From positions 1 through 64,000 of the forward strand of contig CALDNT010000037.1 in assembly GCA_937915145.1 (NCBI GenBank): a DNA stretch of 64,000 nt. Direction: 5' to 3'. The position numbers and the translations under genes were made by a program. The DNA is from an uncultured Reyranella sp. Lineage in GTDB: Bacteria; Pseudomonadota; Alphaproteobacteria; Reyranellales; Reyranellaceae. Below, piece after piece: positions 58,419-64,000 of this stretch (positions are counted from its first letter, which is position 1; every line of letters begins with the position of its first letter). The notes under the pieces are model-generated. The model ran no database searches. It was not told the DNA's origin and saw only the letters and a list, made by a program, of their open reading frames with translations.

Positions 58419-59345
58419 CTAGGCGACGCCCGCCTGCTTGCGCTGGTCGAGCGCCACCTGCTTCACCTTGTCGAACTCGGCGCGCCGTTTGGCGACCTCT
58501 TCCGGCGGCATGCGGGCGATGTTGTTGTAGTCGTTCTTCCAGTCGCCATCCTCGGTCCAGCGCAGCGGCGACTGCACCGTGGTGCGTGGGCCAACGGCGC
58601 TTTCGAACACCTTCAACGCCAGATCGAGCGTGAAGCGCTGGGTGTCGGGCTCGTGCGGCTTGCCGCAGGAATTGCCGAGCGGGAAGTCGCTGAACAGGAA
58701 GCGCGGCACACCGGCATATTCGACGATGTCCTTGGCCGCTCCCATGACCACGGTCGGGATGCCGTTCCGTTCGAGATAGCGGGCGACCAGACTCACGGTC
58801 TGGTGGCAGACGGGTCAAGTAGGCACCAGCAGCGCGGCATCGACCTGATCCTGGCGGCAGCGCGCCAGGATTTCCGGCGCGTCGGTTTCCAGTGTCACGC
58901 GCTGGCTGCGATTGGTCGGCGCGCCATGGAAGCGGGCGGCGAGCCTGAAGCGGCCCTCGGCCGCAAACTGGCGCATCAGTGGCAGCGGGAACCAGGTGTT
59001 GCTGTCCTTGGCCGTGGTGTGCTTGCGGTCGTAGCCGATGTGGGAGATGCGCGTGTCGTGATCGGCCGCGGTGTCGCCCGAATAGACCGTGTAGTACTTG
59101 GCACCGGCGTTGTAGAGCGCACCGGGGCCCTGGTCGCCCTTGTCGGGCTGATAGGGCGCCGCCGTCGTGATCAGCGCCAGCGTGCTGTCCTTCAGCGGCC
59201 TGGCGAGCGGCTGGAACGGCGCATCGACATAGTGCGCCCAGCGGTAGGGATTGTCGTAGCCGAGCGCGAGATAGTACTCGCGGGTGCGCCGCATGTAGTC
59301 GAGCGGAACATCGTACTGCGGCGCAAAATCCATGGTGTCGGTCAT
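58419..59345 (-). CDS. Candidate selenoprotein, glycine/betaine/sarcosine reductase selenoprotein B-like family (in-frame TGA = Sec177)
   Basis: ORFs 58815..59480 and 58419..58796 are in one frame separated only by TGA at 58815-58817: ...ILARCRQDQVDAALLVPT-[U]-PVCHQTVSLVARYLERNGIPTVVMGAAKDIVEYAGVPRFLFSDFPLGNSCGKP... Start refined to ATG at 59345; 308 aa including Sec. Confidence 0.82.
58786..58814 (-). promoter_or_regulatory. Candidate bacterial SECIS element
   Basis: Immediately 3' of the TGA on the minus strand: CCCGTCTGCC-ACCAGAC-CGTGA-GTCTGGT; perfect 7-bp stem, 5-nt loop with G at position 2, loop begins after 17 nt. Confidence 0.75.
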
Positions 59346-59376
59346 GGGTGAAACCTGAGACCGCCCCGCCGCGAAG

Positions 59377-60267
59377 TCAAACCGGGAGGCCGAGAAGCCG
59401 CAGGTCGAGTTTCCCGCTGCGAACCGGCGGGCACCAGTAGTAGCCGCCGGTGACGGGGCGCGAGAAGGAGAACAGGGCATCGACCGTGCCGTCGTCGAGG
59501 CCGGTCATCCGGCGCATCACGCGTTCGTAGGCGTCGAGCGAACGGCCGTAGGCGATGAATTCCAGCCCCTGGCCCCACACCGTCGCCCACGGCATCGACC
59601 GGCGCACCATGAAGGCGGGAGGATCGTAGTCTTCCTGCGTCGCGCGCTTGACGTGCGCGGTGTCGGGTGCCCGCGGCAGTTCGGCATTGTCGCTGCGGCG
59701 CCGGCCGACAATGGCGTCACGCACCCGCTGCGAATGGCCGTTGAAATGATCGAGGTCGTGCTCCCAGCGCTGCACGGCCACGAAGCTTGACCCCGCAAGC
59801 CCCTTGCCGCCCTCGACGATCGCCGCCGCCGCGGCGGCCTTGCCCTTGGGGTTCTCGGTGCCGTCTTCGTAGCCGGTGAGATCGCGCGTGTCGGCATAGA
59901 TGAACGTCGGCATCGAATCCGCCAGCACGAAAGCCTCGGCGGTGAGGGCTTCGACCTTCTTGAAGACGTCGAAGACGCCGCCCTGGTCGCGCGCGGTCAA
60001 CAGGATCCAGAGCGGCTGCTGCGTCGAGGGCACGCCGCATCCCGGTGCGGACAGCGCCGGAAAGGTATGCAAGCCCGGCACTGGCCGGCCGAGCGCCCGG
60101 GCGAGCGGCTCGCCGATCCCCACCGTGCCCCAGCCCGGCTCGAAACCGCGGGCCAATGCGCGCACGGCATCCTGGACATCGACGCCACTGCCGAGCGCGT
60201 AGGACAGGGAAAGGCCGCTCGCCATCGGCGGAGCGAGAATGAAAGGCTGGGCAAAAGCTGCGGTCAT
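59377..60267 (-). CDS. DyP-type peroxidase
   Basis: ADTRDLTGYEDGTENPKGKAA (GxxDGT-type motif), VQRWEHDLDHFNGHSQRVRDAIVGRRRSDN; start refined to MTAAFAQ. Confidence 0.9.
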   Translation of the reverse strand: MTAAFAQPFILAPPMASGLSLSYALGSGVDVQDAVRALARGFEPGWGTVGIGEPLARALGRPVPGLHTFPALSAPGCGVPSTQQPLWILLTARDQGGVFDVFKKVEALTAEAFVLADSMPTFIYADTRDLTGYEDGTENPKGKAAAAAAIVEGGKGLAGSSFVAVQRWEHDLDHFNGHSQRVRDAIVGRRRSDNAELPRAPDTAHVKRATQEDYDPPAFMVRRSMPWATVWGQGLEFIAYGRSLDAYERVMRRMTGLDDGTVDALFSFSRPVTGGYYWCPPVRSGKLDLRLLGLPV

Positions 60268-60352
60268 GGCCCACACCTACCCGAGGGCGGGGAATGATGA
60301 CAAGTCCGCGGCCGCTGCTTACCTTCGCGGCAAATCCGCGGGGAGAACGACA

Positions 60353-61327
60353 ATGACCAGGATGAACCGGCGCGCCGCGCTGGGTGCCGTTGCAGCCTTT
60401 GCCATCGCGCCACGGGCATCGGCGCAGTCCTGGCCCGACAAGCCGCCGCACTTTCTGGTGCCCTACCCGGGCGGTGGCATCGTCGACATCGTCGCGCGCA
60501 CGCTTGCCGATCCCATGCAGACCGACCTCGGCCAGACGATCGTCGTCGAACCCAAGCCTGGCGGCAATTCGACCATCGCGACGGCGCTGGCGGCGCAGGC
60601 CCCGGCCGACGGCAACACCTGGGTCATGTCGACCATCTCCCATGTCGTGGCGCCACACCTGCAGAAAGTCTCCTACGATCCGATCGGCGGCTTCCAGCCG
60701 GTGGCCTTCGTGGCGGTCGCGACCTCGGTCGCGACCGTGCATCCATCCGTGCCCGTGAACACTCTCGCGGAGCTGGTGGCGTACGGCAAAGCCAACCCCG
60801 GCAAGCTGCATTACCTCAACCCAGGCAACGGCTCGTCGATCCACCTCTCGGCCGAACTGCTGAAGAGTCATTCCAAGTTCGACATGGTCTCGGTTCCCTA
60901 CAAGGGCATTCCGCCGGGAATGCCGGACCTGCTGGAAGGCCGCCTGCAGGTCGGGCTTCTGCCCGGGCCGCTGGCACACCAGCATATCGAGGCCGGCAAA
61001 TTGCGACCGCTGGCGGTGCTGGCCGACAAGAGATTGCCGCAGCTTCCCGCCGTGCCGACATTCGCCGAGGTGGGCTTCGGAGATGCCCAGGTAACGAGCT
61101 GGTACGTCATCGCGGTCCGCGCCGGAACGCCGCCCGCCGTGGTGAACCGCATCCACGGTGCGGCGATGAAGGCTCTTCAGAGCCCTGCGACGCAGGAGCG
61201 GCTGGCCAAGGCCGGCTGCAACGTCCCCGCACCGCGCTCGCCGGCGGAAATCCTGGCGATGTGGAAGGCCGACTACGCGCGCTACGGCAAACTGGTCAAG
61301 GAAGCGGGAATCGCGACCCAAAGCTGA
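60353..61327 (+). CDS. Bug family (tripartite tricarboxylate) substrate-binding protein
   Basis: Tat-like signal; WPDKPPHFLVPYPGGGIVDIVARTLADPMQTDLGQTIVVEPKPGGNSTIAT. Confidence 0.94.
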   Translation: MTRMNRRAALGAVAAFAIAPRASAQSWPDKPPHFLVPYPGGGIVDIVARTLADPMQTDLGQTIVVEPKPGGNSTIATALAAQAPADGNTWVMSTISHVVAPHLQKVSYDPIGGFQPVAFVAVATSVATVHPSVPVNTLAELVAYGKANPGKLHYLNPGNGSSIHLSAELLKSHSKFDMVSVPYKGIPPGMPDLLEGRLQVGLLPGPLAHQHIEAGKLRPLAVLADKRLPQLPAVPTFAEVGFGDAQVTSWYVIAVRAGTPPAVVNRIHGAAMKALQSPATQERLAKAGCNVPAPRSPAEILAMWKADYARYGKLVKEAGIATQS

Positions 61328-61415
61328 CAGTGATGTGAGCCGGCGGCCATAGTGCGGCCCAATTGCGGCGCGCTATATATGACGCTGGAACGGGCTGGCG
61401 TGGGGAGCGCATCGG

Positions 61416-63263
61416 ATGGCGATCGGACGGCGCAGCATATTGGCGAGCAGTGTGGCCCTCTGGGCGAGTGGCCCGGCCATCCTGCGGGCGCAGACCCCGC
61501 CCAAGGTGAACGTTAGCCATGGCTTCGCCATGCACGGCACGCCGAAGTATGCCGCCGACGCCGGGCCGCCCGACTACCTCAATCCCAATGCCCCGAAGGG
61601 GGGAACGGTCAAGCTGGGCGCGCGCGGAACATTCGACTCGCTGCACCCGTTCATCGTCAAGAGCCACCCCGCAGCAGGGATCGGGGCGAACTGGGACACG
61701 CTGTGCTGGGCATCGCGCGATGAAGCGTCGACCGAATACGGCCTGATCGCCGAAACCATCGAATGGCCCGACGACCGTTCCTGGGTGGCCTTCACGCTTC
61801 GACCCCAGGCGCGCTGGCACGACGGCACTCCGATCACCGTCGAGGACGTGATCTTCACCTTCGACATCCTGAAGACCAAGGGCTCGCCCAACTATGCCTT
61901 CTACTATCACGACGTGCTCAAGGCCGAGAAGACAGGCGAACGCAAGGTCCACTTCACGTTCCGCGACAGCAGCAACAGGGAGTTGCCGCTGATCCTCGGT
62001 CAACTCCCCGTCCTGCCGTCGAAATGGTGGGCCGGCCGCGACTTCGAGAATGTCTCGCTCGAGATTCCGCTGGGCAGCGGGCCTTACCGCGTCGAGAGCT
62101 TCGACGTCGGCCGCTCCATCGCCTACCGCCGGGTCGAGGACTGGTGGGCGAAGGACCTCTGGATGAATCGGGGCCGCAGCAACTTCGACGTCATCCGCTA
62201 CGAGTACTATCGCGACGTCACGGTGCAGTTCGAGGCCTTCAAGGCGGGCGAGCTCGACGTCCGGCAGGAGAACATCGCGCGCAACTGGGCGACCGCCTAC
62301 GACATCCCGCCAGTGCGCGACGGCCAGATCCAGCGGGTCGAGATCCCGCACGAACTGCCGACCGGCATGCAGTGCTTCGCTTTCAACACCCGCCGCGACT
62401 ACTTCAAGGACCGGCGCGTGCGTGAGGCGATCGCCACGATGTTCGACTTCGCCTGGACCAACAAGAATCTGTTCTACGGCATGTACAGGCGCAACATTTC
62501 GTTCTTCGGGAACTCCGAACTTGCCTCGTCCGGCCTGCCGACGCCGGCCGAACTGAAGTATCTTGAGCCGTTGCGCGGCAAGATTCCCGACGAGGTCTTC
62601 ACCAAGGAGTTCAAGCTTCCGGAATCCGACGGCACAGGCAACGCCCGCGATCTGGCGCGGCGCGCGCTCGGCCTTCTGAAGGAGGCCGGCTGGGAGATCA
62701 AGGACGGCAAGATGACCGACACGAAATCCGGCAAGAAGCTCGCCTTCGAGATGCTGCTGGGCGATGCCAGCTTCGAGCGCGTCGTCCTGCCCTACAAGCA
62801 GAACCTCGAGCGCGTCGGTATCGAAATGAACGTGCGCACGGTCGATACGGCGCAGTTCAAGCGCCGCGAAGACGAATTCGACTACGACATGATGGTCGAG
62901 GGTTTCGGCCAGTCGCTGTCGCCGGGCAACGAACAGCGCGACTTCTGGGGTTCGAAATCGGCCGACACGCCCGGCAGCCGCAACACGATCGGCATCCGCA
63001 ATACCGCGATCGACGCGTTGATCGACACGCTGATCGCCGCACCCGACCGCGAAAGCCTGATCGCCGTGACCCATGCGCTGGATCGCGTGCTGTTGTGGAG
63101 CCATTTCGTCGTGCCCAACTGGCACAACAACAAGGTCTTCGTCGCCTACTGGAACAGGTTCGGACGGCCGGAAAAGAGTGCCCGTTACGCTCCCTTCGCC
63201 TTCGACACCTGGTGGATCGACGAAGCCAAGGATCGCGCCCTGCAACGCGGCGAAAGGAAGTAG
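61416..63263 (+). CDS. Extracellular solute-binding protein, peptide ABC transporter (YejA-like)
   Basis: 615 aa; DYLNPNAPKGGTVKLGARGTFDSLHPFIVK...RWHDGTPITVEDVIFTFDILKTKGSPNY. Confidence 0.93.
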   Translation: MAIGRRSILASSVALWASGPAILRAQTPPKVNVSHGFAMHGTPKYAADAGPPDYLNPNAPKGGTVKLGARGTFDSLHPFIVKSHPAAGIGANWDTLCWASRDEASTEYGLIAETIEWPDDRSWVAFTLRPQARWHDGTPITVEDVIFTFDILKTKGSPNYAFYYHDVLKAEKTGERKVHFTFRDSSNRELPLILGQLPVLPSKWWAGRDFENVSLEIPLGSGPYRVESFDVGRSIAYRRVEDWWAKDLWMNRGRSNFDVIRYEYYRDVTVQFEAFKAGELDVRQENIARNWATAYDIPPVRDGQIQRVEIPHELPTGMQCFAFNTRRDYFKDRRVREAIATMFDFAWTNKNLFYGMYRRNISFFGNSELASSGLPTPAELKYLEPLRGKIPDEVFTKEFKLPESDGTGNARDLARRALGLLKEAGWEIKDGKMTDTKSGKKLAFEMLLGDASFERVVLPYKQNLERVGIEMNVRTVDTAQFKRREDEFDYDMMVEGFGQSLSPGNEQRDFWGSKSADTPGSRNTIGIRNTAIDALIDTLIAAPDRESLIAVTHALDRVLLWSHFVVPNWHNNKVFVAYWNRFGRPEKSARYAPFAFDTWWIDEAKDRALQRGERK

Positions 63264-63278
63264 GCGGCAGGTACGACC

Positions 63279-64000
63279 ATGCTCGCCTACATCCTCCGCC
63301 GACTGATGCTGGTGGTGCCGACGCTGTTCGGCATCATGGTGGTCAACTTTATCATCATCCAGGCGGCACCCGGCGGCCCGGTCGAGCAGATGCTGGCCCA
63401 GATCCAGGGCACCTCGGTCGATGCAACGGAACGCTTCTCGGGCAGCTCGAGCGGCGGCGAGACGCTCGCCAAGTCGGCCACCGACAGTTCCGGCGGCAGC
63501 AGCGGCGCCTATCGCGGCGCCCGCGGCCTGCCCAAGGAACTGATCCAGCGCATCGAGAAGATGTACGGCTTCGACAAGCCGGTCGGCGAACGCTTCCTGC
63601 TGATGATGAAAAACTACCTGATGTTCGACTTCGGCGAGAGCTTCTTCCGCAACAAGCGCGTCGTCGACCTGGTGATCGACAAGATGCCGGTGTCGATTTC
63701 GCTCGGCCTGTGGACGACGCTGCTGATCTACTTCATCTCGATTCCGCTCGGCATCGCCAAGGCGGTTCGCGACGGCTCGCGCTTCGATGTCTCGACCTCG
63801 ACCACCCTGATCATGCTGAACGCGATCCCCGGCTTCCTGTTCGCGCTGCTGCTCGTCGTGGTGTTCGCGGGCGGCAGCTATTTCAAGTGGTTTCCATTGC
63901 GCGGCCTGGTGTCGGACGACTGGAGTTCGCTCGGCCCGATCGACAAGGTACTCGATTACTTCTGGCACATGGCACTGCCGATCGGCGCCATGGTGATCGG
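63279..64000 (+). CDS. ABC transporter permease (YejB-like), 3' partial
   Basis: ATG at 63279, MLAYILRRLMLVVPTLFGIMVVNFIIIQAAPGGPVEQMLAQIQG..., open to the window end (absent from the ORF track). Confidence 0.92.
   Translation, partial: MLAYILRRLMLVVPTLFGIMVVNFIIIQAAPGGPVEQMLAQIQGTSVDATERFSGSSSGGETLAKSATDSSGGSSGAYRGARGLPKELIQRIEKMYGFDKPVGERFLLMMKNYLMFDFGESFFRNKRVVDLVIDKMPVSISLGLWTTLLIYFISIPLGIAKAVRDGSRFDVSTSTTLIMLNAIPGFLFALLLVVVFAGGSYFKWFPLRGLVSDDWSSLGPIDKVLDYFWHMALPIGAMVI

Noticed and set aside
58815-58817. TGA in the GrdB-like gene explained as a simple nonsense mutation or sequencing error
   Set aside because: Not fully excluded, but the stop falls exactly at the first position of the CxxC-like motif, the downstream frame is intact for ~130 codons, and a SECIS-like hairpin sits at the right distance; recoding is the better explanation.
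61296-63968. 890-aa minus ORF 61296..63968
   Set aside because: Antisense shadow of the YejA/YejB-like genes caused by high GC; no recognisable domain.

Overview
High-GC alphaproteobacterial-type chromosomal window, mostly ordinary and densely coding. Contents in order: trpS (5' partial), heparinase-like protein, Hsp20 + DUF1150, ptsN, rpoN, RNase D, tRNA-Leu(CAG), NDUFA9-like protein, gltD-GST-tautomerase-gltB, CoA-transferase pair, B12 nucleotide-loop genes (cobU, cobC, cobS, cobT), an atypical ~4 kb accessory segment (about 22.0-26.1 kb), SNase-like protein, msrA, cyclase, LLM oxidoreductases, LMW-PTP, a HigBA-type TA pair, an IlvD/RraA/CMD cluster, a 1078-aa exported protein with a Tat-type aldo/keto reductase, dinB, an MdtABC/OprM-type RND efflux operon, thiC with a TPP riboswitch, a terminase-small-subunit-like gene, a TPR adenylate cyclase, a CaiB/BaiF CoA-transferase, a DyP peroxidase and a peptide ABC transporter start. 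The best discovery candidate is at 58419-59345 (minus). Two ORFs that the ORF track separates are one continuous reading frame interrupted by a single in-frame TGA. The TGA sits at the first position of a (U)-P-V-C-H-Q-T motif in a GrdB-like (glycine/betaine/sarcosine reductase selenoprotein B-like) protein. It is followed by a perfect 7-bp hairpin with a CGUGA loop, 17 nt downstream, as expected for a bacterial SECIS. It therefore looks like an unannotated selenoprotein, probably co-transcribed with the DyP peroxidase. Secondary candidates are an orphan PD-(D/E)XK-like protein in the accessory segment, a structured ~0.8 kb non-coding block beside it, and a sigma32-type promoter plus ROSE-like thermosensor in front of hsp20. 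All family calls come from reading the sequence; no database search was run.
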